A stretch of 64,000 nt of DNA from Delftia tsuruhatensis (GTDB lineage: Bacteria > Pseudomonadota > Gammaproteobacteria > Burkholderiales > Burkholderiaceae_C), in the NCBI RefSeq assembly GCF_903815225.1, contig NZ_LR813084.1:3328501-3392500 (forward strand). Reading direction: 5' to 3'. This document shows positions 1 through 9,369 of the stretch, piece after piece. Position numbers and translations under genes: made by a program. The notes under the pieces were generated by a model that worked only from the letters and a program-made list of their open reading frames with translations, was not told where the DNA came from and did not search any database. Position 1 is the stretch's first letter; each line of letters starts with the position of its first letter.

Positions 1-3000
1 ATGGCATGGCCCGGTGGCGCCGCCAGAGGTGCCGTTTCGTCGGCCAGGCCCAGGCCCCAGGGGTCGTCCAGGGTCGGAGCACTGCGCTGGGCCGGCAGGC
101 CCGGGGAGGCGGGTCCGGCCTCTTGGGCCAGGCGTTTGTCCAGCCGCTGCTGGGGTGTCAGGCAGCCGTTTTCCAGCTTGGCGAGGATCAGGCCCGTGGG
201 GTCGTAGCGGTAGCGGGTATTGCGGCCATCGAAGCCGGTTTCCTCCACCAGCCGGTCCAGACTGTCGTAGGCGAAGTCGTATCGGGCGTTGTTTTCGTTG
301 AACAAGGCGCGCAGGCGGCGCGCACTGTCGTATTCGTAGCGCAACTCGCCGCCTTCCGCATTCCTGCGCGACAGCGGCAGGCCGTCGGGGGCCAGGCTGT
401 ACTGCGTCGTGTGACCCAGCGGGTCGGTGTAGGTGACCAGGCGACCCGCCGCGTCGTAGGCAAAGCTCTCCTGGGCGCCATCCGGGTGCAGCACGGCCTG
501 GAGCCGGCCCAGGGCGTCGTGCTGGTAGCGCGTGGTGTGGCCCAGGGCGTCGGTCACCGTGGCAATGTGCCCCCAGCCGTCATAGCCGTAGTGCGTGGAC
601 TGGCCAGAACAGTCGGTGTACTGCACCAGCTGGCCGGTCTGGTCGTAGCGCAGATGCTTGGTCTTGCCCAGGGCATCGATGATGGCGATGGGCAGCCCGC
701 GGGCGTCGTACTGGTAGCGGGTGCTGTGGCCCAGCGCATCTACGGCTTCGACTAGGTTGCCGCGTTCGTCGTATCGGTACCGGGTGACAGCTCCGTCCGG
801 GCTGATGATCCGGGCCACCTGGCCACTGGCCGGATCATGGTGCAGCGAGGTGACGGGGATGGGCTGGCCCAGGGCCTGCGGGCTTTGCACGCGCACGGGG
901 CGCCCTTGCCCGTCGTAGGCATAGCGGGTGGTGCGGCCGGCCGGGTCGGTCAAGGCGACGAGGTTGCCGAAGGCATCGAGCTCGCGCACGGTGTGGCCGC
1001 CCTGGGCATCGATATGGCCGGTCCACTGCCTGCGCGCGTCGAATTCGTAGGTCTCCACGCGGCCCAGCTGATCGGTGACCACGGTGTGGCCGTCCCGGTA
1101 GTCAAAGCGGTAGTGCGCGCCCGTGCTCGACTGGCTGGAGAGCACATGCCCGTCGGGCTCGGTGCGATCGTAGAAGTACTGCACGCGCACGCCGCTGCGC
1201 AGCGTATGCGCGGTGAGGATGTGGTTGCTGTACTCGAATTGCCGGCATGTCTGGCCCTGGCGATCGATGACGGCGATGAGGTCGCCCCCGGCGTCGTAGC
1301 GATAAACCACCAGCGCCTGACCGTTCGTACGGGCTGGAGGCTGGTCGCGCTGGCCAGGACCGGCCAGCAGGTCTATGCGTGTCAGGCGCTGCGCGGCACC
1401 ACGGCGGGAAGCGTCCGCGGGCGGCGTGCCCAGGGTCTCGAAATGCAGCCCCAGGACGCGGCCCGCACTGTCCGTGATGTGCCGGGGCAGGCCGTCGTCA
1501 CCGTAGTCGATGCGGATGATGTTGTCGTTGCGGTCGACGATGGCACGCAGGACGTAGCGGCGCGTTTGCCCTGCCAAGCGCCCCAGCAGCAGGTGTTGCG
1601 ACTGGTCGGGTGGAGACAGTTCCAGCCAGCCGGTTTCGAGCGCCGTCAGTGTGATTTGCTCGTACTCGTGGAAGTGGCTTTCGCCGGGGCGCAGCGTCGG
1701 GAAGACGATGTCCCGCCCGAACTCATCGACCAGCACCCATTGCGGCCCACGCTGGGTGCGCCGCTCTTCGAGGTGGATGCCCAAGGGCGTGGTCCAGCCC
1801 TGGCCCAGCCAGCCCACGTGGGCATTGCTGGAGACATAGGTACGCTGCCAGGGCAGCGGCAGGGGCGCGGGCAGTTCGAAGTCCAGTTCTTCGGCGCCGG
1901 CCTGCACCTTGACGCCCAGCACCGGATTGACGGGATTGCCCACCACCGGGCACAGCGGGCATGCGTCGCCCGCCTTTGAACCCGGGGTGCTGGAGTCCTT
2001 CTTTCCAGGATCCGCCGGGGGCTTGTGCCCATCGCCATGGCCATCTTTCTGGCGCTTCTTGAAGTCCTTGAGCTTCTTGATGGCCGCCGCGATGTCGTCG
2101 CCCTTGCCGATGCCGGCCTTGGCCAGCACCTGTGCGCCCTTCGCGGCACCGCTGGCCGCCGCCCCTGCGCCCGCGGTGGCCACGGCAATGGCCACCTGTT
2201 CGGCGGCGATCCCCAGGAGCATGCCGACGGCTTCGCATCCCTTGCCGTTCTTGACCATCTCCTCCACTTGCCGGGCGACATCGCACAGGCCGTCCTGCAA
2301 CATGTCGCCCGCGAAATCCAGCAGGTCCTGCATGGTGATGGAGCCGTTGCGCAGCCCCTCCACGACGCTGACGACCTGTTTGCCGGCCTCATAGGCCTGG
2401 GTTCCGAATTTCTTGAGTCCGTCCACCGCCTTGCCGGCAGTGCCCAGCGGGTCGGAGAAAAATGCCGTGATGCCGCCCCAGAGGCTGCCCAGCAAGTCGC
2501 CCGCGGCCTGGACGTCGCCCGCCACCTGATTCCAGGCACCCGAGATCACGTCCTTGCCGCAGCCTGCGGGGTCGGCAAACATGCGGTCCTTGCTGGCCAC
2601 GCCCAGCGCCGCCATGTTGGTCTGCAGCTGCTCCCAGCAGGCCCTGTCGGCAATGGCGGCCGCCGGATTGACGTTGGTATAGACCTTGGCGGGTGCATTG
2701 CCCTTGTTGATGGTGCCCATGTGCCCATGGAAGACCGCCTTGCCCTGGTCGATCTGCAAGGTGTTGGACCATTCCTTGGGCTCGAATTCGTCCATGTAGG
2801 CGTTGCTTAGCACGCCCTTGCCCTTGCCGGCTTCTCCGCCGCGGCTGGTAGGGACGCGCGAGACGCTGATGAAGTAGTCGTTCCTGCGGCCGTTGGAGTT
2901 GCCAGCCGTGTTCACCGCCTCATCGAAATAGGAAACGGTCCAGTACGGTACCGGTACGCCCTTGTTGGGTTTCTGGGGCGTGTATTTCCAGTCGGCGGCC

Positions 3001-3053
3001 TTGGCGACGGCAATGTGCTCGTGTCGCTTTTCTGCCTGTTCGGGGGTTGCCAT
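1..3053 (-). CDS. Rhs-family polymorphic toxin with N-terminal PAAR-like (DUF4150) domain, 3' end outside window
   Basis: Predicted T6SS cargo: a giant Rhs protein whose YD-repeat shell encloses a C-terminal toxin. About 1017 codons are visible. The start at 3053 is supported by a GAGGATC ribosome site 6-7 bases upstream, inside the end of the adaptor gene. Residues about 30-135 match the Tox-PAAR-like DUF4150 pattern (VPVPYWTVS, then TSRGGEAG and FHGHMGTIN). A helical, Ala/Gly-rich possible membrane stretch follows near 285-315, then a Cys pair (CPLCP) and the VNPVLGVK entry of the DUF6531/Rhs core near 380. YD repeats such as TRYRYDERGNLVEA and TRYQYDARGLPIAI run to the window edge. The core-closing PxxxxDPxGL motif, toxin tip and immunity gene are not visible. 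Order vgrG, DUF2169, Rhs is a known T6SS effector module; the toxin activity cannot be inferred here. Confidence 0.93.
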   Translation of the reverse strand, partial: MATPEQAEKRHEHIAVAKAADWKYTPQKPNKGVPVPYWTVSYFDEAVNTAGNSNGRRNDYFISVSRVPTSRGGEAGKGKGVLSNAYMDEFEPKEWSNTLQIDQGKAVFHGHMGTINKGNAPAKVYTNVNPAAAIADRACWEQLQTNMAALGVASKDRMFADPAGCGKDVISGAWNQVAGDVQAAGDLLGSLWGGITAFFSDPLGTAGKAVDGLKKFGTQAYEAGKQVVSVVEGLRNGSITMQDLLDFAGDMLQDGLCDVARQVEEMVKNGKGCEAVGMLLGIAAEQVAIAVATAGAGAAASGAAKGAQVLAKAGIGKGDDIAAAIKKLKDFKKRQKDGHGDGHKPPADPGKKDSSTPGSKAGDACPLCPVVGNPVNPVLGVKVQAGAEELDFELPAPLPLPWQRTYVSSNAHVGWLGQGWTTPLGIHLEERRTQRGPQWVLVDEFGRDIVFPTLRPGESHFHEYEQITLTALETGWLELSPPDQSQHLLLGRLAGQTRRYVLRAIVDRNDNIIRIDYGDDGLPRHITDSAGRVLGLHFETLGTPPADASRRGAAQRLTRIDLLAGPGQRDQPPARTNGQALVVYRYDAGGDLIAVIDRQGQTCRQFEYSNHILTAHTLRSGVRVQYFYDRTEPDGHVLSSQSSTGAHYRFDYRDGHTVVTDQLGRVETYEFDARRQWTGHIDAQGGHTVRELDAFGNLVALTDPAGRTTRYAYDGQGRPVRVQSPQALGQPIPVTSLHHDPASGQVARIISPDGAVTRYRYDERGNLVEAVDALGHSTRYQYDARGLPIAIIDALGKTKHLRYDQTGQLVQYTDCSGQSTHYGYDGWGHIATVTDALGHTTRYQHDALGRLQAVLHPDGAQESFAYDAAGRLVTYTDPLGHTTQYSLAPDGLPLSRRNAEGGELRYEYDSARRLRALFNENNARYDFAYDSLDRLVEETGFDGRNTRYRYDPTGLILAKLENGCLTPQQRLDKRLAQEAGPASPGLPAQRSAPTLDDPWGLGLADETAPLAAPPGHA

Positions 3054-3062
3054 GTTCGATCC

Positions 3063-4073
3063 TCAGCGGGGAATCAGGCTCAGGCTGGCCTGCTTCCAGC
3101 GGTTCGCCGGCGTGGTCAGGCGCCAGACCAGGGACAGCACGCGCCGGTCCAGGTCGATCTGTACGGTGCTCAAGTCCATGTCCAGGGACAGGACGAGGTC
3201 GTCGTGGTCCACCATCAGCGCCGTAGCCCGCCAATACGGCAGATGAAACGCATAGAGCTTGTCGAGCAGGCCCGAGAGGACGACCTCTTCGTTGCCTTGC
3301 AGGAAACCGTCCGCCTGCTGGTCATCCGGGGCACAGTTGAAGAAACGCAGGTCAAAGTCCGACGGAAGGTGCGGTGCGACGTCGCGGCGCCATGCGGCAT
3401 CGGTCGTGCCGATGCGGCCCACGCGGGGCGCCCAGTCCCCGGGGATGGGACCGAAGCCGCAGGTAGCGTGCTCGCGCCCGGGCTGATCCTTCAGGCTGTC
3501 GCGCGGCGCCAGCAGCTGTGGCGCCGGCCATTCCCGGTCAGTTTCCCAACGCCGCCGGCCCACATAGCCGCGTCCCACGGGATTGGGCAGCCAGGCGTCG
3601 CGCTCTTCATCATCCGCAGCAGGACGCTCGCCCCCAAAGGCCAGCTCATACTGCAAGGGCACGGACATGACGGGTTTGAGCGGGGACAGCTGCCACCCTC
3701 CCAGGGCGCGATGGCGCCAGACACGCGGCGCCGTCAACTGCACGGCCTTGTAGAGGCTGCCCACTTTCATTTCCGCAAGCCAGCGCTCGACGGCCGTGGC
3801 ATCGGGAGCCCGGGCCTGGCCGGTCAGAAGAATGTCCGTGCGCTTGCGTATGGGGATCAAGTCCGTCGCGGCCATCAGGCTGGAGGCGCCTGGCTCGCCG
3901 ACATAGCGATCACCCATCTGTAGAGGGTCCTGTTCCTCGCGCAGTTTCACGCCATTGGCGGCCAGATCGAAGCTGAGCTTGGCGGCCAGGCAGAAGAACT
4001 CGCTGCGGTCATACAGCTCCGTCTCGAAGCCGAAAGCAGGGTAAGGGGTTTCGTTGAAGAACTCTATGGTCAC
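3063..4073 (-). CDS. DUF2169 domain T6SS adaptor/chaperone
   Basis: A 336-residue protein starting MTIEFFNETPYPAFGFE, typical of the DUF2169 family. Members sit between VgrG and PAAR-like effectors and are thought to help load the effector on the spike. The frame is open further upstream, but that part lies antiparallel in the vgrG 3' end and reads as low-complexity His/Arg sequence. I therefore start at the GTG at 4073, 14 bases after the vgrG stop; no strong ribosome site is seen there. The stop lies 9 bases before the Rhs start, so the three genes look like one transcript. Family motifs visible include YELAFGG and NPVGRGYV. No signal peptide or membrane segment is seen. The family call is firm; the partner (the PAAR-like Rhs next door) is inferred from adjacency. 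Confidence 0.88.
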   Translation of the reverse strand: MTIEFFNETPYPAFGFETELYDRSEFFCLAAKLSFDLAANGVKLREEQDPLQMGDRYVGEPGASSLMAATDLIPIRKRTDILLTGQARAPDATAVERWLAEMKVGSLYKAVQLTAPRVWRHRALGGWQLSPLKPVMSVPLQYELAFGGERPAADDEERDAWLPNPVGRGYVGRRRWETDREWPAPQLLAPRDSLKDQPGREHATCGFGPIPGDWAPRVGRIGTTDAAWRRDVAPHLPSDFDLRFFNCAPDDQQADGFLQGNEEVVLSGLLDKLYAFHLPYWRATALMVDHDDLVLSLDMDLSTVQIDLDRRVLSLVWRLTTPANRWKQASLSLIPR

Positions 4074-4087
4074 GATGTGGGCCGCAA

Positions 4088-6346
4088 TCAGTTCATGTCG
4101 ATGATTTCGCCGTCCACATCCACGATGGTGGAGCCGATGATCTTGACCTTGTCTCCGCGGATCATGATGGTGCCGTCCTTCTTCAAGGTGATCGAAGAGG
4201 CCCCGCACACCAGGCTGATTTCCTCGCCCGCCTGGTGCGTCATGGTCTTGCCGGCACTGGTGCTGATGGTCTTGCCGGAGTCGAGCGAGTAGCTGCTGCC
4301 CACCGTCGTGGAGTACTTGACCCCCACGTTGTGCGTGTGCATGAAGCCGACATTGCTCATCCACACCGCGCCCACGTTCAGGTTGTAGGCAGCACCGATA
4401 TTGGTCATCTGGGCAATGCCCACGTTCTTCAGGCTCGTCAGGCCGATGGTCTCCTGCTTGTTGGAGCCGACCTTGATGTTCTGGTTGACGCCGATCTTGA
4501 TCTTCTCGTTGTTGCCGACGTCCTCGGTACGGTTGATGCCGATGGAGATCTTCTCGTTCAGGTCCACCCGCTCCTTGCGGTTCTTGTGGATGGTGATGGT
4601 CTCGTCCAGGTCGACTTCCTCCGTGCGCCAGCCATGCACGTTGATCTTCTCGTTGCGGTCCACCACCTCCGTCCTGTCGCGGTGGATGGTGTTGAATTCG
4701 TCCCGGTCTATGACCTTGCGCCTATCGTTACCGACCCACTTTTCCTCGTTGTTCTCGACCTCGGTGAGCTGATCTTTCTGCGCATGCAGCCACAGCTGCT
4801 CCGCACCGGCCTTGTCCTCGAAGCGCAGGACATTGGCCGTGCCCGGGCTGTTCTTCATGCCGTCGCCCGGCACGCCGCCCTTGCTGGAATGCGTCTTGAT
4901 GCCCGACTGCGTCTTGTTGGCCGGCAGATCCCAGGGCGGTATCTGCAAGGCGTTGTAGACGCGGCCCGTGATGATGGGATGGTCCGGGTCGCCGTTGAGG
5001 AAGTCGACGATGACCTCCTGCCCTATGCGCGGGATGTGCATGCTGCCGTAGCCCGCCCCCGCCCAGGTCTGGCTGACGCGGATCCAGCAGCTGGAGTTCT
5101 CGTCCATCTTGCCGTAGCGGTCCCAATGGAACTGCACCTTCACGCGGCCGTACTTGTCGGTGTAGATCTCCTCGCCCGCGGGGCCCGTGACCACCGCCGT
5201 CTGCGGGCCCGTGGTGTGGGGCTTGGGCGTGCTGCGCTGGCTGCGGTAGGCCACGCTCTTGGGCACGGTGGCGAAGCTGATGCGGTAGGTGGTGGGGCTG
5301 TCCGTGCCCGCGCGCTTGGAGCGGCCGCTGCCGCCCGCGCCGTCGCTGCGGCGCACGTTCTCCTCGAAGCGGTAGGTGGCCGACTCGATCAGGTAGGGCT
5401 TGTTCTGGTCCTGGCGCGGGTACTTGCTGAGCGTGAACAGGTAGCCCGGCGCGATGTTGCGCGCGTTGCCCTCGCCCTGCGCCATCTCGCGCTGCGCCTT
5501 CTGCTGCTCGATGCGCACGCGGGCATAGTTCTCGCCATCGCCCTGCTGGGTGTAGCCGCCGGGCCAGTCGAAGATCTCGCGGCTGTCCTCGGTGTGGCCC
5601 GCAGGCTGGCGGTGGCGCGTGGTCAGGTCGGCCTTGGGGCGTTCGAAGTCGTAGTCGTCGGCCTCGAAGTGGCCCGAGGCGATGTCCTCGGCGAAGGTCC
5701 AGCCATCGATGTGGTCCTCGTCCTTCACGTGGGCCGCGCGGTCGCCCGAGTAGTAGGGGATGGTGGCAGGTCCGTTGGGCAGCGGGCTCAGCGAGCCGAT
5801 GTCGTCGGCCAGCACCAGGGTGTGGCTGCCCTGGCTGTGGGAGAAGAAGAAGAAAATTCCCTCTTGCTCCATGAGGCGCGAGACGAAGTTGAAGTCCGAC
5901 TCGCCGTACTGGACCATGTAGACCCACTCACGGTAATGGCCGGTGAGCTTGTTGTCGATGGAAAAGCCATAGGGCGCCAGCACTTCCTGGATGATGTCCG
6001 GTACCTTCTTGAACTGGAAGATCTTGAAGTCCGATCGGCGCGTGGCATGCCATAGCCAGGGGCGCAGCAGGGCTTCGTAGCTATAGAAGTCTCCATCGCG
6101 ACCCGTATACGTGAACTGCGTGATTTGTCCAGAGAGAAAACGCTTTCCACCTCCGCCTGATTCCGTGGTGAGGTCCACCTCCACGCTCATGTCCTTGCCC
6201 AGCAGGGCCTTGGCGGAGATGGAGGGGCTTTCGCTGATCAGGCTCACGCGGAATTCGAAGAGGCGGGAGATCTGCTCCTCCCCGGACAGGGAACGGAATT
6301 CCAGCTGCTCCCCCAATGGACTGTGCGCGACGAAGGTGCGATTCAT
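4088..6346 (-). CDS. vgrG: T6SS spike protein VgrG (TssI)
   Basis: The trimeric needle tip that rides on the Hcp tube and carries the PAAR-like effector. 752 residues from the ATG at 6346, chosen because AGGAG lies just upstream; an ATG at 6403 gives 19 extra residues without a family match. The N-terminal gp27-like half begins with FVAHSPLGEQLEFRSLSG. The gp5-like OB part contains GPAGEEIYTDKYGRVKVQFH and SCWIRVSQ. The C-terminal third is a beta-helix of NEKI/V-type short repeats (roughly 4300-4760), as in phage gp5 needles. The end, GEIIDMN, follows the helix directly, so no catalytic C-terminal extension is present and the effector function is likely supplied by the linked Rhs. First gene of the vgrG-DUF2169-rhs transcript, divergent from tssB. 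Confidence 0.97.
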   Translation of the reverse strand: MNRTFVAHSPLGEQLEFRSLSGEEQISRLFEFRVSLISESPSISAKALLGKDMSVEVDLTTESGGGGKRFLSGQITQFTYTGRDGDFYSYEALLRPWLWHATRRSDFKIFQFKKVPDIIQEVLAPYGFSIDNKLTGHYREWVYMVQYGESDFNFVSRLMEQEGIFFFFSHSQGSHTLVLADDIGSLSPLPNGPATIPYYSGDRAAHVKDEDHIDGWTFAEDIASGHFEADDYDFERPKADLTTRHRQPAGHTEDSREIFDWPGGYTQQGDGENYARVRIEQQKAQREMAQGEGNARNIAPGYLFTLSKYPRQDQNKPYLIESATYRFEENVRRSDGAGGSGRSKRAGTDSPTTYRISFATVPKSVAYRSQRSTPKPHTTGPQTAVVTGPAGEEIYTDKYGRVKVQFHWDRYGKMDENSSCWIRVSQTWAGAGYGSMHIPRIGQEVIVDFLNGDPDHPIITGRVYNALQIPPWDLPANKTQSGIKTHSSKGGVPGDGMKNSPGTANVLRFEDKAGAEQLWLHAQKDQLTEVENNEEKWVGNDRRKVIDRDEFNTIHRDRTEVVDRNEKINVHGWRTEEVDLDETITIHKNRKERVDLNEKISIGINRTEDVGNNEKIKIGVNQNIKVGSNKQETIGLTSLKNVGIAQMTNIGAAYNLNVGAVWMSNVGFMHTHNVGVKYSTTVGSSYSLDSGKTISTSAGKTMTHQAGEEISLVCGASSITLKKDGTIMIRGDKVKIIGSTIVDVDGEIIDMN

Positions 6347-6643
6347 TGCACGGCTCTCCTCACAATTCAACTGTTCTGTTGTAACCTTGGCGCAATCGGC
6401 CATCCAGGCAGGCGGCGAAGATAGTAGCCCAAGACCTGATGATCATCAGCATTCCCAACAGCCATGTGCAGTCTTGACATGCTGCGGCCTGGCAAATTGA
6501 TGTAGATTACACGCCGTGGATTGCCGAGGGCTTGAGAGGAGCCCGGGGATCATTCAGAAATCTGTTGCACAAAGATACACAAATTGCAACTCGACTCCAT
6601 TTGACCACTTCGCAGTGGAACACAGCATTTCATTGGACGGAAT
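6347..6643. promoter_or_regulatory. Divergent control region between vgrG and tssB
   Basis: 297 bases without a gene separate the two outward-reading T6SS transcripts. A perfect TTGACA hexamer lies at 6474-6479 on the plus strand. The nearest -10-like hexamer, TAGATT at 6503-6508, is 23 bases away, too far for a normal sigma-70 promoter, so the start site is not assigned. The 6550-6650 part is AT-richer than its flanks. I checked for a sigma-54 GG-N10-GC element here and found none convincing. Confidence 0.45.
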
Positions 6644-7210
6644 ATGACCACCAGCATGAACATGAAGCAGCGCCTGGCTGCAAGAGGGAAGAGCGGCCAG
6701 AAGTTCATCGCCCGCAATAGAGCACCTCGCGTCCAGATTGAATACGACGTGGAAGTCTATGGCTCTGAAAAGAAGATCCAGTTGCCGTTCGTGATGGGCG
6801 TCATGGCCGACCTGTCCGGCAAGCCCGCCGAACCTTTACCTGAAATCGGTGACCGCAAATTCCTGGAAATCGACGTTGACAACTTTGACGCGCGCATGAA
6901 AGCCATCAAGCCGCGTGTGTCGTTCCAGGTGCCCAATACGCTGACTGGTGAAGGCAGCATGGCCATCGACATCACCTTCGACAGCATGGACGACTTCTCG
7001 CCCGATGCCGTTGCGAAGAAGGTGGACTCGCTGAACAAGCTGCTCGAGGCCCGCACGCAGCTTGCCAACCTGCTGTCATACATGGATGGCAAATCGGGCG
7101 CCGAAGACCTGATTGGCAAGGTATTGGCCGATCCTGCCCTGATGAAGGCCCTGACTTCCACGCCCAACGCGCAAAAGGATGGCGCTCAGCCTGCTGACGA
7201 ACAGCAGTAA
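6644..7210 (+). CDS. tssB: T6SS contractile sheath small subunit TssB (VipA)
   Basis: Forms the contractile sheath with TssC. 188 residues, a usual length. Visible family features are the N-terminal RNRAPRVQIEYDVE segment, LPFVMGVMADLSG near residue 45, and the FDSMDDFSPDAVA stretch near 120, followed by a helical end that in other systems contacts ClpV. The start at 6644 is the upstream-most ATG with a GGACGG-like site; ATGs 12 and 18 bases later are possible. First gene of the tssB-C-hcp-tagJ-E-F-G operon, with 37 bases to tssC. The presence of TagJ downstream suggests the sheath class in which TagJ bridges TssB and ClpV. Confidence 0.97.
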   Translation: MTTSMNMKQRLAARGKSGQKFIARNRAPRVQIEYDVEVYGSEKKIQLPFVMGVMADLSGKPAEPLPEIGDRKFLEIDVDNFDARMKAIKPRVSFQVPNTLTGEGSMAIDITFDSMDDFSPDAVAKKVDSLNKLLEARTQLANLLSYMDGKSGAEDLIGKVLADPALMKALTSTPNAQKDGAQPADEQQ

Positions 7211-7247
7211 ACGGCTTCTGCAACCGATAGACCAACAAGAGTAAACA

Positions 7248-8747
7248 ATGGCCACAACAGCAGCTCAGGGTGCAAGCCAGACCGTCACGCTGGAGCACGG
7301 CGATTTCGCCGCCCTCCTGAACAAGGAGTTCAAGCCCAAGACGGACCAGGCCCAGGAGGCCGTGGTGTCTGCGGTTCGCACGCTGGCGGAACAGGCACTC
7401 TCCAACACCAACGTCATCTCCGGCGACGCCTACCGCACCGTCGAGGCGATGATTGCCGAGATCGACAGGAAGCTCTCGGAGCAGATCAACCTGATCATCC
7501 ACCACGAGGAATTCCAGAAGCTGGAAGGCACATGGCGGGGCCTGCACTACCTGGTGAATAACACCGAGACCGACGAGATGCTGAAGATCCAGATCTTCAA
7601 CATCAGCAAGAAGGATCTGGGCCGTACCCTGCAACGCCACAAGGGCATCCTGTGGGACCAGAGCCCCATCTTCAAGAAAGTCTACGAGGCGGAATATGGC
7701 CAGTTCGGTGGCGAGCCTTTCGGCTGCCTCGTGGGCGACTACCACTTCAACCACAACCCGCAGGACGTGGCGCTGCTGACGGAAATGTCCAAGGTCGCGG
7801 CATCCGCACATTGCCCGTTCATCGCCGGCGCCGACTCCAGCCTGATGCAGATGGAGTCCTGGCAGGAGCTTGCCAATCCCCGCGACCTGACCAAGATCTT
7901 CGGCAATACCGAATACATCAAGTGGCGCGCGCTGCGCGATTCCGATGACTCGCGCTATCTGGGACTGACGATGCCGCGATTTCTGGCGCGCCTGCCCTAT
8001 AGCACCAAGGACAACCCGGTGGACGGCTTCGATTTCGAGGAAGATACGGCAGGCGCCAGCCACAGCCACTTCTGCTGGTCCAATTCCGCCTATGCGATGG
8101 CGACCAACATCAACCGGTCGTTCAAGTACTACGGCTGGTGCACCTCCATACGCGGCGTCGAGTCCGGCGGCATCGTGGAAGACCTGCCAGTGCACATCTT
8201 CCCAAGCGACGATGGCGGCGTGGACATCAAGTGCCCCACTGAAATCGCCATCAGTGATCGGCGCGAGGCCGAACTGGCCAAGAATGGCCTGATGCCCCTG
8301 GTCTACCGAAAGAACAGCGATGTGGCCGCATTCATTGGTGCGCAATCGCTGCAAAAGCCTGCCGAGTATTACGACCCGGATGCAACGGCAAATGCAAATC
8401 TTTCTGCACGACTACCCTATCTGTTCGCATGCTGCCGTTTTGCGCACTATCTTAAATGCATTGTTCGCGATAAAATAGGCTCATTCAAGGAGCGCGACGA
8501 TGTGGAGCGCTGGTTGAATAACTGGATCATGAACTATGTGGATGGCGACCCCGCCAATTCCTCAGAGGGCATCAAGGCCATGAAGCCCCTGGCAGCCGCA
8601 GAAGTCGTGGTTGAGGAGATCGAAGAGAATCCAGGGTATTACTCGGCAAAATTCTTCCTGCGTCCTCATTACCAGTTGGAAGGTTTGACGGTTTCCTTGC
8701 GACTTGTGTCCAAGTTGCCGTCGGTCAAGCAAACCGCAACCCAGTGA
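7248..8747 (+). CDS. tssC: T6SS contractile sheath large subunit TssC (VipB)
   Basis: Large sheath subunit, 499 residues as usual for the family. Recognisable blocks are LEGTWRGLHYLVNNTET near 97, the KVYEAEYGQFGGEPFG block near 147, RFLARLPY near 245 and CRFAHYLKCIVRDKIGSF near 400. The N-terminal tail before residue 30 is the region recognised by ClpV during sheath recycling in other systems. Cytosolic, assembled around the Hcp tube. Lies 37 bases after tssB and 57 bases before hcp. A candidate sigma-54 site sits just after its stop, so hcp may be expressed separately as well. Confidence 0.98.
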   Translation: MATTAAQGASQTVTLEHGDFAALLNKEFKPKTDQAQEAVVSAVRTLAEQALSNTNVISGDAYRTVEAMIAEIDRKLSEQINLIIHHEEFQKLEGTWRGLHYLVNNTETDEMLKIQIFNISKKDLGRTLQRHKGILWDQSPIFKKVYEAEYGQFGGEPFGCLVGDYHFNHNPQDVALLTEMSKVAASAHCPFIAGADSSLMQMESWQELANPRDLTKIFGNTEYIKWRALRDSDDSRYLGLTMPRFLARLPYSTKDNPVDGFDFEEDTAGASHSHFCWSNSAYAMATNINRSFKYYGWCTSIRGVESGGIVEDLPVHIFPSDDGGVDIKCPTEIAISDRREAELAKNGLMPLVYRKNSDVAAFIGAQSLQKPAEYYDPDATANANLSARLPYLFACCRFAHYLKCIVRDKIGSFKERDDVERWLNNWIMNYVDGDPANSSEGIKAMKPLAAAEVVVEEIEENPGYYSAKFFLRPHYQLEGLTVSLRLVSKLPSVKQTATQ

Positions 8748-8756
8748 ATGCCTATC

Positions 8757-8772
8757 TGGCATTGAGCAAGCA
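8757..8772 (+). promoter_or_regulatory. Candidate sigma-54 (-24/-12) promoter for hcp
   Basis: The sequence TGGCATTGAGCAAGCA places GG and GC exactly ten bases apart, the defining spacing of RpoN promoters. It matches TGGCA of the -24 box and GCA of the -12 box; the TT before GC is AA here. It ends 32 bases before the hcp start codon, leaving room for a start site and the AAGGGAGAG ribosome site. Found by eye, not scored against a matrix. T6SS hcp genes are sigma-54 controlled in several bacteria. Confidence 0.42.
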
Positions 8773-8804
8773 ATTTCTATTTTCTTAGTGAAGGGAGAGA
8801 ACCT

Positions 8805-9344
8805 ATGGCAGTGAACCGTTTGAATACCCCTGTCGCCAACATAGCGCCCGAGCAGCGTGTCGGCGGTATCGTCGATATCTATTGCAAGATCGACGGCGTC
8901 GAGGGCGAAGCCGAAGATGCCAAGCACAAGGGTTGGATCCATGTGGAATCCATCGCGGGTGGTGTGGCCAATGCCGGCGCATTCGCCTACGGTGGTGGCG
9001 GCGGCTCCGGCAAGGCGCAATGGCAGGACATCACGGTCCGCGGCAAGTTCGACAAGTGCTTCGCCACGCTGATGCAGAAGTGCGCGACCGGTGAACACAT
9101 CGGCAAGGTCGAAATCTCCGCCTGCAAGGCCGGTGGCGAGCAGCAGGAGTTCCTGAAGATCAAGATGGAAGACGTGATCATCTCGTCGCTGAACCTGTCC
9201 GGCGCCGAGTCGACCGAACCCATGTTCGATTGCGGCTTCAACTTCGCCAAGATCACCGTCGAAGGCAAGTCCCAGACCGCCAAGGGCAGCATGGGCGGCA
9301 CCGTGGTGGCCGGTTACGACGTCAAGCGCAATCAGAAGATCTGA
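8805..9344 (+). CDS. hcp: T6SS inner tube protein Hcp (TssD)
   Basis: Hexameric ring protein that stacks into the expelled inner tube and may chaperone small effectors. 179 residues, slightly longer than the common 160-172. The start is fixed by AAGGGAGAG seven bases upstream. Family features: YCKIDGVEGE near 26, the Gly-rich loop AYGGGGGSGKAQ near 62, then KFDKCFATLMQKCATGEH and the KIKMEDVIISS strand. Several cysteines (YCK, KCF, KCAT, ACKAG, FDCG) are unusual for the family. Flanked by a candidate sigma-54 site upstream and a hairpin terminator downstream, which fits high, separate expression of the tube protein. Confidence 0.98.
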   Translation: MAVNRLNTPVANIAPEQRVGGIVDIYCKIDGVEGEAEDAKHKGWIHVESIAGGVANAGAFAYGGGGGSGKAQWQDITVRGKFDKCFATLMQKCATGEHIGKVEISACKAGGEQQEFLKIKMEDVIISSLNLSGAESTEPMFDCGFNFAKITVEGKSQTAKGSMGGTVVAGYDVKRNQKI

Positions 9345-9369
9345 CAAGCCGCTTCGGCAAAGCATGTAC

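Noticed and set aside
6347..6403. Longer VgrG start with 19 extra residues
   Set aside because: No ribosome site there, while AGGAG sits before the ATG at 6346, which also begins the conserved sequence.
6474..6508. Complete sigma-70 promoter before tssB
   Set aside because: TTGACA is perfect, but the nearest -10-like hexamer is 23 bases away; only a general control region is listed.
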